A DNA stretch of 64,000 bases from Rhodococcus sp. UNC23MFCrub1.1 (GTDB lineage: Bacteria > Actinomycetota > Actinomycetes > Mycobacteriales > Mycobacteriaceae), in contig NZ_JMLQ01000001.1 of NCBI RefSeq assembly GCF_000686025.1, positions 1 through 64,000 of the forward strand, in the 5' to 3' direction. Below the pieces are notes generated by a model, which was not told where the DNA came from, made no database searches, and was given only the letters and a program-made list of their open reading frames with translations. Position 1 is the first letter of the stretch, and the number at the start of each line of letters is the position of its first letter. A program made the translations under genes and the position numbers. Below, in pieces: positions 42,928 to 51,961 of the stretch.

Positions 42928-44196
42928 TCATCCTCGAACTCCTCGGGAGTTGCTGACCGGGACCAGGTCGTACGGGTTCTTCGACACACCCGCCCGGAGG
43001 TGGTCCAGCGTCGCCCTCGCGTCGACCCGCCCGAGGTCAAGGGCTTCGAAGCTCACTCTGTCAGTGGCCAACTGGACCAGCGCAACGAAGTGGTCCCGCC
43101 CCGTTGCCGGGTCGACGGCGTCCACACCGACGGTCATCGACAACGTCGCCACGATACCGTCCCGGTCGGCTTCGAAGATCTCATGCGCGGTGCGCAGGGC
43201 GACCTGACACACCGCCGTCGCGTAACGGTCCTTGCAGGCCTTGACCGGCAGAGAAGTGCTGGTGATCGAGTCGCTTGCCTTGGTGTACTTGAAGGCCTTC
43301 TCGGTAGGCAGCGTGTCCGGGTGCGGAACGTGCACGGTCAAAGTGAGTTCCCCCACCGCACCGTCGAAGGTGAAGTCGTGCTCGACCTCGAAGCACTCCG
43401 GATAGGCGGAGTTTGCGAGAACGATGGACACGTACTCCTCCAGCGCCGCAGGCTTTCGGTCCTGCAGGCCTGTCATGAGCTTCTCGAGGCGCACGTTGGC
43501 TGCCAGGATCTCGGTGCGCCGTTGTGCGCACTCCGTCTCGTACTGCGCCTGGGCGGCGGCCAGAGCGTCCAACCGGTGCGTCTCGCGTTCCCGGTGCGCG
43601 GTCTCGGCCTGCTGGTGCGCAGAGTGGTGCGCGCTGGCGTACTGCTCCCACTGTCGGCGGTGTTCCCAGTACTGCGCCTGCGCCGCTTCGATGGCAGCGG
43701 CATGCTTCTTCCTGCCACCCAGAACGGCCCCGATGCCCGCCGGCGCAGCGGGTTCGACGTAGACCGGTTCCGGGGACAACGGCGGAGGTACGGGGGGCGG
43801 CGCGGGCTGGGTCAGGTCGGGGCGGGAGAACGGCGGGTGCTGCACCGGCTGCCGCAGCGAGGCCAGATCCACGTAATCGTCCACCTCGAGCGTGGCGGCG
43901 AGGATTGCGTCGATGTCCTCGAGCTGCTGCGCCAAGGTGGCATTGAGCAGGTCGACCTCGGCCTGACGGGCCTGGACATGCAGACGCGCCTGCTCCTTGA
44001 TCTGCGCCGCAGTGAGGGCGGCGGCGCGGCGGACGTCCGCGACTCTATTGCGTTCCGACTCCTTCCTCGAACGTTCCGCTTCCCGCGTCGCTCGGGCGTG
44101 CGCTTGGGCGGTGGCCCGCTGCTGCTGCCGTTCACGCTGTTCCCGAAGTCGGTTCTGGTGTTGAATCTCCGCGAAGAATCCGCGTCGTTTCGCCAT
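42928..44196 (-). CDS. Long coiled-coil protein of unknown function, partner of the DUF4041 nuclease
   Basis: A 422-residue cytoplasmic protein. The basic start MAKRRGFFAEIQHQNRLREQ opens a coiled coil of about 100 residues, followed by a Pro-rich hinge (TQPAPPPVPPPLSPEP), a second coil (residues ~165-240) and a C-terminal globular region of ~180 residues with VLANSAYPECFEVEHDFTF and FVALVQLATDRVSFEALDL. I recall similar uncharacterised proteins in many actinobacteria, without an assigned domain. No nuclease or ATPase motif is visible, so it may be the sensing or scaffolding part of a two-gene system with the nuclease downstream. Promoter elements probably lie in 44197-44355. Confidence 0.6.
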   Translation of the reverse strand: MAKRRGFFAEIQHQNRLREQRERQQQRATAQAHARATREAERSRKESERNRVADVRRAAALTAAQIKEQARLHVQARQAEVDLLNATLAQQLEDIDAILAATLEVDDYVDLASLRQPVQHPPFSRPDLTQPAPPPVPPPLSPEPVYVEPAAPAGIGAVLGGRKKHAAAIEAAQAQYWEHRRQWEQYASAHHSAHQQAETAHRERETHRLDALAAAQAQYETECAQRRTEILAANVRLEKLMTGLQDRKPAALEEYVSIVLANSAYPECFEVEHDFTFDGAVGELTLTVHVPHPDTLPTEKAFKYTKASDSITSTSLPVKACKDRYATAVCQVALRTAHEIFEADRDGIVATLSMTVGVDAVDPATGRDHFVALVQLATDRVSFEALDLGRVDARATLDHLRAGVSKNPYDLVPVSNSRGVRG

Positions 44197-44355
44197 GTGA
44201 GGTCCTCATCGTTGCGAGATGGTGCTTCAGGTCGGTCTCGACGCACCGTGAAAGGCGTGAGCCGGTGGACGTGTGGGTACTGGTGACAGCACGGTGCTGC
44301 CAGAAGAAGTCACGTCAGTTGTCGGTCGGATCGGGATGATCGTTCTCCGCTCGGG

Positions 44356-44802
44356 TCAGGCAGTCCGTGACGATCGGCATCCGTTCTGGTCACACACGAC
44401 GCCGTCGGCCTCCGTGATTCCGCACGCATACCCGGACTCGCATGTGAACTCGGTCGGGCCGGACTCCGCAGCGTATTGGCCGCGCACGAATTCGTCTCGG
44501 ACATTCTGGCAATACTCGCTGTATGCCGTGACTGAGCCGTCCGACCAGGTTGTCTCGACCGGGTTGTCTCCAGGCTGACACCCCACAATGCTGGCCGGCT
44601 CGGTGGAGAGCACCACCGGCGGAGGAGTGCTGCGCACAGCCGGCCCGGATGTGGTCGGAAGCGGTGTCAGTTCAGGTGAACTGAACGCGATGGTCGCCAC
44701 GGTCGAACTGGTCTCCGGATCGGCAGGCGTCCCGCCGCTGCCACATGCGGTGACGACCACGGCAATCATTGACATGGTGACCGCACCGAGTACACGTCTC
44801 AC
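44356..44802 (-). CDS. Cysteine-repeat lipoprotein
   Basis: A 148-residue exported lipoprotein. The GTG at 44802 was chosen because GAAGAAGGG lies six bases before it; this gives signal MRRVLGAVTMSMIAVVVTAC with lipidated Cys20. After a Ser/Thr/Pro-rich spacer there is a Cys-bounded unit (Cys75 to Cys98) containing ETTWSDGSVTAYSEYC, then a tail with Cys121, 127, 137 and 142. The unit is repeated in the divergent lipoprotein at 44972-45544. Six extracytoplasmic cysteines suggest disulfides. Function unknown. Confidence 0.72.
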   Translation of the reverse strand: MRRVLGAVTMSMIAVVVTACGSGGTPADPETSSTVATIAFSSPELTPLPTTSGPAVRSTPPPVVLSTEPASIVGCQPGDNPVETTWSDGSVTAYSEYCQNVRDEFVRGQYAAESGPTEFTCESGYACGITEADGVVCDQNGCRSSRTA

Positions 44803-44971
44803 GAATCGACCCTTCTTCTGTTCGGCATGAATGGGCTCTCGGTGACCATTCAAGTCGTCGTTGGTTCAGACGAGCCCCTCCAAGCACGATGAAACATACC
44901 GCAGGGTCCAAGCGATAGTTCGAGGAATACTGCTTCCGTCAGCCAGCACCGCCACACCCTCGAGAGTGACC

Positions 44972-45544
44972 ATGAAACTCGCTACAGTCCTCGCCGCCGT
45001 CGCCCTGCTCAGCACAGCCGGGCTCTCATCCTGCAGTTCCGCAGAACCCGCTACGACCACCACGACACCCGCGATTTCGACCACAGTCCCGTCGACCACA
45101 GTTGCGCCGATCAGCTCGGAGACTCTCGCCGATCCTGCACCGGAACCGATCACCTTCGAATGCGGTGATCTGAATCTGTATCAATCCGGCACCGCGCTGT
45201 ATTCGGATGGAACGACTGGCTACGAAAGCACGTGCGACACGTATGTACCCCCTGCCGAAAAGGTCCTTTGGTACTGCGATTACCCCGAGACAGCCGTATA
45301 CACCGACGGCACGTCGTCATCGTCAGACCCCGCTTGCATCAACGACGAGCCGATAAATCCGAATCCCGGTGGCGGATTCCCCTACATCGCAGAAGAAGAC
45401 CGCAATGGAGACGGCGTGGTCAACGGATATGAACGCTGCGGTATCGCGTGCGGACAAGAACCCACCAGCGGTGACATTCAGACCAGGAACGGCTGCGAGG
45501 ACGGCTATATCACCGGGCCACTGTGCGAGAACTTGGATGGATGA
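44972..45544 (+). CDS. Cysteine-repeat lipoprotein with an EF-hand loop
   Basis: A 190-residue exported lipoprotein with signal MKLATVLAAVALLSTAGLSSC (Cys21 lipidated) and a Thr/Ser-rich spacer. Two Cys-bounded units follow, Cys64-Cys88 (TALYSDGTTGYESTC) and Cys102-Cys122 (PETAVYTDGTSSSSDPAC), related to the one in the divergent neighbour. Residues 143-154, DRNGDGVVNGYE, form a complete EF-hand calcium loop. The tail CGIACGQEPTSGDIQTRNGC resembles the tail of the neighbour. The pair therefore looks like a duplicated, divergently transcribed family. No signature for a known enzyme is present. Confidence 0.72.
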   Translation: MKLATVLAAVALLSTAGLSSCSSAEPATTTTTPAISTTVPSTTVAPISSETLADPAPEPITFECGDLNLYQSGTALYSDGTTGYESTCDTYVPPAEKVLWYCDYPETAVYTDGTSSSSDPACINDEPINPNPGGGFPYIAEEDRNGDGVVNGYERCGIACGQEPTSGDIQTRNGCEDGYITGPLCENLDG

Positions 45545-45660
45545 GAAACCATCCACGGTCAATCGCCGATGCGGATACGCCGCGATAGCGAGGAGCATCA
45601 CCATGCCATTCGAGGGGAGCGTCATGTGCTCCTAGCAGCGGAGCGGTACGCGGACGACCC

Positions 45661-46797
45661 CTACCCCAACAACACCCGATACCCCGGCTTCACGACGTCG
45701 TCGATCAGCGCCAACCTCTGGTCGAAGGGCAGGAACGACGACTTGAGCGCATTGATCGTGAACCGCTCGAGGTCCGACCAGCCGTAGCCGAATGCCGTGG
45801 CGAGCCGGTACATCTCCTTGCTCATCGAGGTGTCGCTCATCAGCCGGTTGTCCGTGTTCACGGTGACGCGGAACCGTAAGCGGGCCAGAATGTCGAAGGG
45901 GTGCTCCTCGATGCTGGCCACGGCGCCCGTCTGGACGTTGGAGCTGGGGCACAGTTCCAGCGGAATCCGCTTGTCCCGCACATAATTCGCGAGCTGGCCG
46001 AGTTCGCGGGCGCCGTCGGCGTTCGTGGTGATGTCGTCGACGATGCGCACCCCGTGGCCCAACCGGTCCGTGCCACAGAACGCGATCGCTTCGTGGATGG
46101 AGGGCAGACCGAACGCCTCGCCGGCGTGAATGGTGAAGTGCGCGTTGTTCGCCCGCATGTACTCGAACGCGTCGAGGTGCCGGCTCGGGGGGAAGCCCGC
46201 TTCCTTGCCGGCGATGTCGAAGCCCGCGACACCCTGATCGCGGTAGCGGACCGCGAGTTCGGCGATCTCGCGGGAGCGGGCGGCATGCCGCATCGCGGTG
46301 AGGAGGCACCCGATGACGATGGGCCGACCGGCCGCACGGGCGGCGCTCTCGCCCTGGCGGAACCCTTCGAGGGTGTGTTCCACGACTTCGTCGAGCGTGA
46401 GCCCCTTCTCGAGGTGCTGCTCGGGCGCGTAGCGCACCTCGGCGTAGACGACACCGTCGGCGGCCAGATCCTCGGCGCACTCGCGCGCCACACGCTGCAG
46501 GCCCTCGGCCGTCTGCATGACGGCGACGGTGTGTGCGAACGTCTCGAGATACAGCTCCAGGGAGCCGCTGTCGGCGGCGTCGCGGAACCACCGGCCGAGA
46601 CTCTCCGCGTCCGACGCGGGAAGCCCGTCGTACCCGCACTCGCTCGCCAGTTCCAGCACGGTCGACGGCCGGAGCCCGCCGTCGAGATGGTCGTGCAACA
46701 ACGCCTTCGGCGCGCGGGCGATGTTCTGCATGTCCAGGGGTGCCGGACCGCTCAGTCGTGCCGCGCTGTCCGGAGCAACCGTCAGATCGTCATCCAT
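45661..46797 (-). CDS. add: Adenosine deaminase
   Basis: A 378-residue zinc enzyme that converts (deoxy)adenosine to (deoxy)inosine. The metal ligands are in [20 protein letters not shown] and [16 protein letters not shown]; catalytic Glu lies in the HAGE motif. Corresponds to Rv3313c. It is the last gene of the leftward cdd-deoA-transporter group and also carries its own leaderless promoter at the start. Confidence 0.93.
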   Translation of the reverse strand: MDDDLTVAPDSAARLSGPAPLDMQNIARAPKALLHDHLDGGLRPSTVLELASECGYDGLPASDAESLGRWFRDAADSGSLELYLETFAHTVAVMQTAEGLQRVARECAEDLAADGVVYAEVRYAPEQHLEKGLTLDEVVEHTLEGFRQGESAARAAGRPIVIGCLLTAMRHAARSREIAELAVRYRDQGVAGFDIAGKEAGFPPSRHLDAFEYMRANNAHFTIHAGEAFGLPSIHEAIAFCGTDRLGHGVRIVDDITTNADGARELGQLANYVRDKRIPLELCPSSNVQTGAVASIEEHPFDILARLRFRVTVNTDNRLMSDTSMSKEMYRLATAFGYGWSDLERFTINALKSSFLPFDQRLALIDDVVKPGYRVLLG

Positions 46798-46803
46798 GTC
46801 CCG

Positions 46804-46809
46804 ACTGTA
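46804..46809 (-). promoter_or_regulatory. Leaderless -10 box (TACAGT) for add
   Basis: On the minus strand TACAGT is followed by six bases and then the ATG at 46797. It lies between the ABC ATPase gene and add, so add can be expressed separately from the operon. Confidence 0.45.
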
Positions 46810-46839
46810 GTGTTCGCGGCCGCGCCTCGCGCCCTTCGC

Positions 46840-47616
46840 CTACAGCGGGTCGAGGATGCGTTTGAGGAACTGTTGCGTCCTCTCCTGCGCCGGGTGCGTC
46901 AGCACATCGGTGGGGGTGCCTCGCTCGACCACGACTCCCCCGTCGACGAACAGCACCTGGTCGGCCACCTGCTGCGCGAACCGGATCTCGTGAGTGACCA
47001 CGACCATGGTCCAGCCCTCGCTCGCGAGGTTCTTCATGACCGACAGCACCTCGCCGACGAGCTCCGGATCGAGCGCCGAGGTGGGCTCGTCGAACAGCAT
47101 GAGCTCTGGGGCCAGTGCGAGCGCGCGGGCTATCCCGACGCGCTGCTGCTGACCGCCCGACAGCTGGAACGGGTACTGGTCCTCCTTGCCGGTGAGACCG
47201 ACCTGCGCGAGCAGTTCCCTGCCCGCCGCTTCGGCCTCCGCCCGTGGGTGCTTCTGCACGATCACGGGACCCTCGACGACGTTCTGCAGCACCGTCTTGT
47301 GCGGGAACAGATTGTGGCTCTGGAACACCATGCCGCTCTGTGCGCGCAGCGCGGCGGTCGCCGACCGGACGCGCCCACGCGGAGCCGACGCCAGCTCACC
47401 GAAATCCGCGGACACGTCGCCGATGCGCACGGTGCCGGAGTCCATCGGGTCGAGTGCGTTGAGCCCACGCAGCAGCGTCGTCTTGCCGGAGCCGGACGGG
47501 CCCACGACGACGGTGACCGTGCCGCGGTCGGCGGTGAAGTCGACTCCCTGCAGGACGTGGTTGTCGCCGAACGACTTCCGCAGTCCTGCGGCCTCGATCA
47601 AGGGCTTCTCGGTCAT
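46840..47616 (-). CDS. ABC transporter ATPase, polar amino-acid type
   Basis: A 258-residue nucleotide-binding protein of the polar amino acid uptake family (GlnQ/ArtP type). Walker A is GPSGSGKTT, the Q-loop is [13 protein letters not shown], the ABC signature LSGGQQQR and Walker B LMLFDEP; the D-loop SALDPE follows. Its ATG overlaps the stop of the fused binding protein/permease gene by 4 bases. Substrate is unknown; see the fusion gene. Confidence 0.9.
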   Translation of the reverse strand: MTEKPLIEAAGLRKSFGDNHVLQGVDFTADRGTVTVVVGPSGSGKTTLLRGLNALDPMDSGTVRIGDVSADFGELASAPRGRVRSATAALRAQSGMVFQSHNLFPHKTVLQNVVEGPVIVQKHPRAEAEAAGRELLAQVGLTGKEDQYPFQLSGGQQQRVGIARALALAPELMLFDEPTSALDPELVGEVLSVMKNLASEGWTMVVVTHEIRFAQQVADQVLFVDGGVVVERGTPTDVLTHPAQERTQQFLKRILDPL

Positions 47617-49112
47617 CGCGCCACGTACCTGTCCAGTCGGGTCTCGAGCCTGCCCTGCACGGACGACAGGACGATGCAGATGATCCAGTAGTACACCGCG
47701 GCCACCGAGTACAGCGCGAAGAAGTCGAAGGTGGGAGCCGCCGCGAGCTGCGCCACGCGGAGCAGCTCGGTCACCAGGATCGTGGACGCCAGCGACGTGT
47801 CCTTCACCAACGAGATCAACGTGTTGGACAAGGGCGGCACCGCGGTGCGCAGAGCCTGCGGAAGGATGATGCGCTGCAGCGCGGTGCGGTACCCCATGCC
47901 GATGGTCTCGGCCGCCTCCCACTGGCCCTTGGGCACGCCGAGGATGGCGGCGCGCACGATCTCCGCCGCGTAGCCACCGACGTTGATGCTGAACGCCACC
48001 ACCGCCGCCGGGAACGGCGAGATGACCACCCCGAACTGCGGCAACGCGTAGAACACGATGAACAGCTGCAGCAGCAACGGAGTGCCGCGGACGATCGAGA
48101 CATAGAAGCGCGCGAGCAGCGACAGGGGTCGGATCGAGGAGATCCGGGCCAGTGCCACGGCCAGCGCGATCGCGAGACCGATGACGAAGCTGATCGCGGT
48201 GAGCGGCAACGTCGTGGTGACGGTGGCCTTCAGCATCGGCACCAGGTTGCGGGTGATCAGTTCCTGAGTCGACTCGGTGGCCCCGGCCTCGGCGGTGGGG
48301 GCGGTGGCCGCGGCGGTCTGCGGATCCGGCACCGCGACGTCGGACCCGAAGTAGCGCTCCGAGGCCGCCGCCAGCGTGCCGTCGTCCTGCAGCTCCTCCA
48401 GCGCGGTGTTCACCTGCTCCATCAGGCCGCTGTCCTTGCGGGCGGCGAAGGCCTGCAAACTGGTGTCCCCGGTCTGGGCGGCGACGGCGACACCCGTGTC
48501 CCCGGTCTGCGCGAAGTACTCGGCGATGGCGAGCGAGTCGTTGACGGTGGCGTCGACACGGCCGTCCTTGACCAGCGTCACCGCCTGGACGAATCCCTCG
48601 ACGGCCTGCACCTGAGCGCCTGCGTCGGTGGCCACCTCGGCCCAGTTGCTCGTCGACGACTGCGCCGTGGTCCGGCCGGCCAGATCCGCCAACGAGGTGA
48701 TCGACGTGTCCCCGGCCCGCGCGACGATCTCGCCCTCGGAGACGGTGTACGGCCGCGAGAGGTCGTACTTGGCCTGCCGTTCGTCGTTGACGGTCACTTG
48801 GTTGGCGATGAGGTCGAACCGGCCGGACTCGAGACCGGCGAAGATCGAGTCGAACGGCGTCTGGACGAACTCGACGCGTACGCCGAGTTTCTCCCCGACC
48901 GCGCGGACGACGTCGATGTCGTACCCCGTCAGGTCACCGTCGGACCCCTGGAAACTGAAGGGGCTGTACGTGCCCTCCGTGCCGACCACGAGCACACCGT
49001 TGTCGGTGACCGTGTCGATCAACGGCTCGTCCGAGGACGACCCGCACGCGCCCAGCACAATCGCGAGCATCACCCCCACCAGCGTGACGAGGAACCACCG
49101 AGCGCGCGTCAC
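47613..49112 (-). CDS. Fused periplasmic-type binding protein and permease of an ABC importer
   Basis: A 499-residue fusion. A lipoprotein signal ending IVLGAC is followed by a solute-binding domain of family 3 (residues ~30-265: [41 protein letters not shown]). From about residue 285 it is a polar amino acid permease with ~5 membrane helices and the GlnP/HisM-type motif [20 protein letters not shown], then [20 protein letters not shown] (the EAA loop contacting the ATPase). Such fusions exist in actinobacteria and Firmicutes (GlnPH). The position between deoA and the ATPase, and before add, suggests the substrate may be linked to nucleoside salvage; family membership alone would say an amino acid. 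Confidence 0.88.
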   Translation of the reverse strand: MTRARWFLVTLVGVMLAIVLGACGSSSDEPLIDTVTDNGVLVVGTEGTYSPFSFQGSDGDLTGYDIDVVRAVGEKLGVRVEFVQTPFDSIFAGLESGRFDLIANQVTVNDERQAKYDLSRPYTVSEGEIVARAGDTSITSLADLAGRTTAQSSTSNWAEVATDAGAQVQAVEGFVQAVTLVKDGRVDATVNDSLAIAEYFAQTGDTGVAVAAQTGDTSLQAFAARKDSGLMEQVNTALEELQDDGTLAAASERYFGSDVAVPDPQTAAATAPTAEAGATESTQELITRNLVPMLKATVTTTLPLTAISFVIGLAIALAVALARISSIRPLSLLARFYVSIVRGTPLLLQLFIVFYALPQFGVVISPFPAAVVAFSINVGGYAAEIVRAAILGVPKGQWEAAETIGMGYRTALQRIILPQALRTAVPPLSNTLISLVKDTSLASTILVTELLRVAQLAAAPTFDFFALYSVAAVYYWIICIVLSSVQGRLETRLDRYVAR

Positions 49113-49113
49113 A

Positions 49114-50397
49114 CTACGTACCGATCCGATCCAGGATCAGCGGCGAGACGGCAGGAGCGTCGTCGCCGACGGCCCATCCGTCCGTCAGTGCCTCGAGCGC
49201 ACCGTCGAACCGTTCCGGGGTGTCCGTGTGCAGCGTGAACACCGAACTCCCGGCGGACACCCGCTCTCCCGGTCTGACATGCATGCGCACCCCTGCTCCT
49301 GCCTGGACCTGCTGGCCCTGCCGCTCGCGCCCGGCACCCAGCCGCCAGGCGGCGATACCCACCGCCATGGCGTCCACACGGGTGACCACGCCGTCGCGGT
49401 CGGCCACGACGTCGTGAGTATGTCGTGCCACGGGCAGCGGCGCATCGGGATCGCCACCCTGTCCGGCGATCATCGCCCGCCACCGGTCCATGGCCGTGCC
49501 GTCGCGCAGTTTGTCGGCCGGATCGACACCGTCGAGTCCGGCGGCCGCGACCATCTCGCGCGCCAGCGCGAGAGTCAGCTCGACGACGTCCGCAGGGCCG
49601 CCGCCGGCCAGGACATCGAGGGATTCCTGCACCTCGAGAGCGTTGCCGGCGGTGAGGCCGAGCGGGGTGGACATGTCGGTGACCAGGGCGACCGTGTTGA
49701 CGCCCGAATCGGTGCCGAGCTCGACCATCGTCGCGGCGAGCTCGCGCGCCTGATCCAGCGACTTCATGAACGCACCCGATCCGCACTTCACGTCCAGGAC
49801 CAGTGCGCCCGTCCCCTCGGCGATCTTCTTGCTCATGATCGACGCGGCGATCATCGGGATCGACTCGACGGTGCCGGTGACGTCACGCAGGGCGTAGAGC
49901 TTCTTGTCCGCCGGGGCCAGATCCGCACCCGCAGCGCAGATCACCGCGCCGACAGCGGGGTCGTCGAGGAGTCGGGTCATCTCGTCGGCCGTGAGATCGG
50001 CCCGCCAGCCCGGAATGGACTCCAGCTTGTCCAGCGTGCCGCCGGTGTAGCCGAGACCGCGTCCCGACAGCTGCGGCACCGCCGCACCGCACGCCGCGAC
50101 GAGGGGTGCGAGCGGGAGCGTGATCTTGTCCCCGATACCGCCCGTGGAGTGCTTGTCGACGGTGGGACGCGAGATGGACGAGAAGTCCATGCGGCTGCCC
50201 GACGCGATCATCGCGTCGGTCCACTGACGGATCTCCACGCGTGTCATGCCGCGCAGCAGAATGGCCATCGTGAGGGCCGACATCTGCTCGTCCGCCACGT
50301 CGCCACGGGTGTACGCGTCGACCATCCACGAGATCTGGTCCGAAGAAAGGGTGTGGCCATCGCGTTTGGTGGCTATCACCGATACGGCATCAGGCAT
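49114..50397 (-). CDS. deoA: Thymidine phosphorylase
   Basis: A 427-residue pyrimidine-nucleoside phosphorylase that cleaves thymidine or deoxyuridine with phosphate. Diagnostic are TVDKHSTGGIGDKITLPLAP, SGRGLGYTGGTLDKLESIPG (glycosyltransferase family 3 fold) and DVKCGSGAFMKS. Corresponds to Rv3314c. It overlaps cdd by 8 bases and is separated by one base from the fused transporter gene, so it is read on the same message. Confidence 0.93.
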   Translation of the reverse strand: MPDAVSVIATKRDGHTLSSDQISWMVDAYTRGDVADEQMSALTMAILLRGMTRVEIRQWTDAMIASGSRMDFSSISRPTVDKHSTGGIGDKITLPLAPLVAACGAAVPQLSGRGLGYTGGTLDKLESIPGWRADLTADEMTRLLDDPAVGAVICAAGADLAPADKKLYALRDVTGTVESIPMIAASIMSKKIAEGTGALVLDVKCGSGAFMKSLDQARELAATMVELGTDSGVNTVALVTDMSTPLGLTAGNALEVQESLDVLAGGGPADVVELTLALAREMVAAAGLDGVDPADKLRDGTAMDRWRAMIAGQGGDPDAPLPVARHTHDVVADRDGVVTRVDAMAVGIAAWRLGAGRERQGQQVQAGAGVRMHVRPGERVSAGSSVFTLHTDTPERFDGALEALTDGWAVGDDAPAVSPLILDRIGT

Positions 50398-50824
50398 CGG
50401 TCACCGCCTTCTCAGCGGTGTTCGAGACCTGCCCCGCGGCGAGATCGTCGGGGCCGAACGCCTCGGGGAGGAGGTCGCTCAGTGGACGCACACCCGACGC
50501 CGTGTCGATCAGCAGATCGCCTCCGCCGAACTCGAACAGAAGCTGCCGACAACGGCCGCACGGCAGCAGGATCGAGCCTCGACTGTCGCAGCACGAGAAC
50601 GCGATCAGGCGTCCGCCGCCGCTCGCATTCAGCGCCGACACCAGTCCGCACTCGGCGCAGAGCCCGAGACCGTATGAGACATTTTCCACATTGCATCCGG
50701 CGACGATGCGTCCGTCGTCCACTGTCGCAGCGGCCCCCACGGGGTAGTTCGAATAGGGCGCGTAGGCGTGGGTCATAGCCTCACGGGCACTGTCGCGCAA
50801 GGATTTCCAGTCGACTTCCGGCAT
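50390..50824 (-). CDS. cdd: Cytidine deaminase
   Basis: A 144-residue tetrameric-type zinc cytidine deaminase. Zinc ligands and the catalytic Glu lie in CAECGLVSAL and LPCGRCRQLLFEFGG; NVENVSYGLGLCAECG gives the nucleoside-binding loop. It heads the leftward operon cdd-deoA-transporter-ATPase-add. The ATG at 50824 starts MPEVDWKSLRD; the longer in-frame extension contains the promoter. Corresponds to Rv3315c. Confidence 0.93.
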   Translation of the reverse strand: MPEVDWKSLRDSAREAMTHAYAPYSNYPVGAAATVDDGRIVAGCNVENVSYGLGLCAECGLVSALNASGGGRLIAFSCCDSRGSILLPCGRCRQLLFEFGGGDLLIDTASGVRPLSDLLPEAFGPDDLAAGQVSNTAEKAVTDA

Positions 50825-50885
50825 GAGGGCGATCCTGTCACGTCGAGGCTGCCACTGCAGGCAACTCCGAGCGACCCACCAGGTC

Positions 50886-50904
50886 ATTGGACAGGCAAAC
50901 CTAA
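50886..50904. promoter_or_regulatory. Candidate iron box (IdeR/DtxR-like) between cdd and sdhC
   Basis: The 19-bp sequence matches the recalled IdeR/DtxR consensus TTAGGTTAGGCTAACCTAA at 14 of 19 positions, with an intact right half (ACCTAA). It is about 62 bases before cdd and 173 before sdhC. Iron control of succinate dehydrogenase is known in corynebacteria through RipA and DtxR; here it is a guess from sequence. Confidence 0.3.
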
Positions 50905-51076
50905 CTTCCGGTCGGCAGGGAAACGCCAGGCCCAACGCGAATTAGTGCGTGTCCGAGCATGGGATTAGAGTTCGAAGAAGTCGTTTCACACACACGATCG
51001 AGCTGGATTTCTCCGGTATCTCTCCGGGCGTCTTCGCTCGTCGCGTCCATCAATGATGTTGGAGGCACTGCACTCG

Positions 51077-51484
51077 ATGGCTAGCACGACCGAAGCCGCC
51101 CCGACGCGGGAGCGCACGCGGTCTCTGTACCGCGGAGACCCTGGCATGTGGTCCTGGGTTCTGCACCGGATCACCGGTGTCGTCACGTTCTTCTTCCTGT
51201 TCGTGCACGTCCTGGACACGGCGCTCGTCCGCGTCGATCCCCAGGCGTACAACGACGTGATCGACACGTACAAGACGCCGATCGTCGGCCTGATGGAGCT
51301 CGGCCTCGTGGCCGCGGTGCTCTACCACGCACTCAACGGCATCCGAGTCATGCTCGTCGACTTCTGGTCGAAGGGAACCCAGTACCAGCGCCTCATGCTG
51401 TGGGTCATCCTCGGCATCTGGTTCGTCGTCATGATCCCGGGCGCGGCACGCATCCTCTACAACACCTTCACCGGGGGGCACTGA
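51077..51484 (+). CDS. sdhC: Succinate dehydrogenase cytochrome b556 subunit
   Basis: A 135-residue inner membrane subunit with three transmembrane helices. Family motifs are WSWVLHRITGVVTFFFLFVH (quinone-site helix with His/Arg) and LYHALNGIRVMLVDF, whose His probably ligates heme b. The ATG at 51077 was chosen, with GGAGG 11 bases upstream; ATG at 51053 is a longer option. It opens the sdhCDAB operon in the order of M. tuberculosis Rv3316-Rv3319. Confidence 0.9.
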   Translation: MASTTEAAPTRERTRSLYRGDPGMWSWVLHRITGVVTFFFLFVHVLDTALVRVDPQAYNDVIDTYKTPIVGLMELGLVAAVLYHALNGIRVMLVDFWSKGTQYQRLMLWVILGIWFVVMIPGAARILYNTFTGGH

Positions 51485-51487
51485 GCC

Positions 51488-51949
51488 ATGGCGACCACCG
51501 ACGCAGGTGCCAAGCAGGCACGCACGCTGGGAACGTCTCACGACCGTCCCGCCAGCCTCGACAATCCGCGCTCACCGCGCCGGAAGAACCGCGGCAACTT
51601 CGAGCTCTACGCATGGCTGTTCATGCGCTTCTCCGGACTCGCGCTCGTCGTCCTCGTCCTCGGCCACATGTCCATCATGTTGCTGCTCGACGACGGTGTT
51701 CACCGCATCAACTTCGCCTTCGTGGCCGGCCGCTGGTCGAGCCCGTTCTGGCAGGTGTGGGACCTGACGATGCTCTGGTTGGCGCAGCTGCACGGCGGCA
51801 ACGGTCTGCGGACCGTCATCGCCGACTACTCGCGCAAGGACTCCACGCGGTTCTGGCTCACCACGCTTCTGGTGCTCTCGATGATCCTCATCATGGGTCT
51901 GGGCACGTACGTCATCTTCACGTTCGACCCCAACATCACCGCCAGCTAG
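51488..51949 (+). CDS. sdhD: Succinate dehydrogenase hydrophobic membrane anchor subunit
   Basis: A 153-residue protein. A charged, proline-containing start of ~40 residues precedes three membrane helices (MRFSGLALVVLVLGHMSIML, a second with LWLAQLHGGNGLRTVI, and a third TTLLVLSMILIMGLGTYVIF). The LHGGNGLR motif carries the likely heme/quinone histidine. Three bases separate it from sdhC. Confidence 0.88.
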   Translation: MATTDAGAKQARTLGTSHDRPASLDNPRSPRRKNRGNFELYAWLFMRFSGLALVVLVLGHMSIMLLLDDGVHRINFAFVAGRWSSPFWQVWDLTMLWLAQLHGGNGLRTVIADYSRKDSTRFWLTTLLVLSMILIMGLGTYVIFTFDPNITAS

Positions 51950-51961
51950 GGGAGAGTGCAC

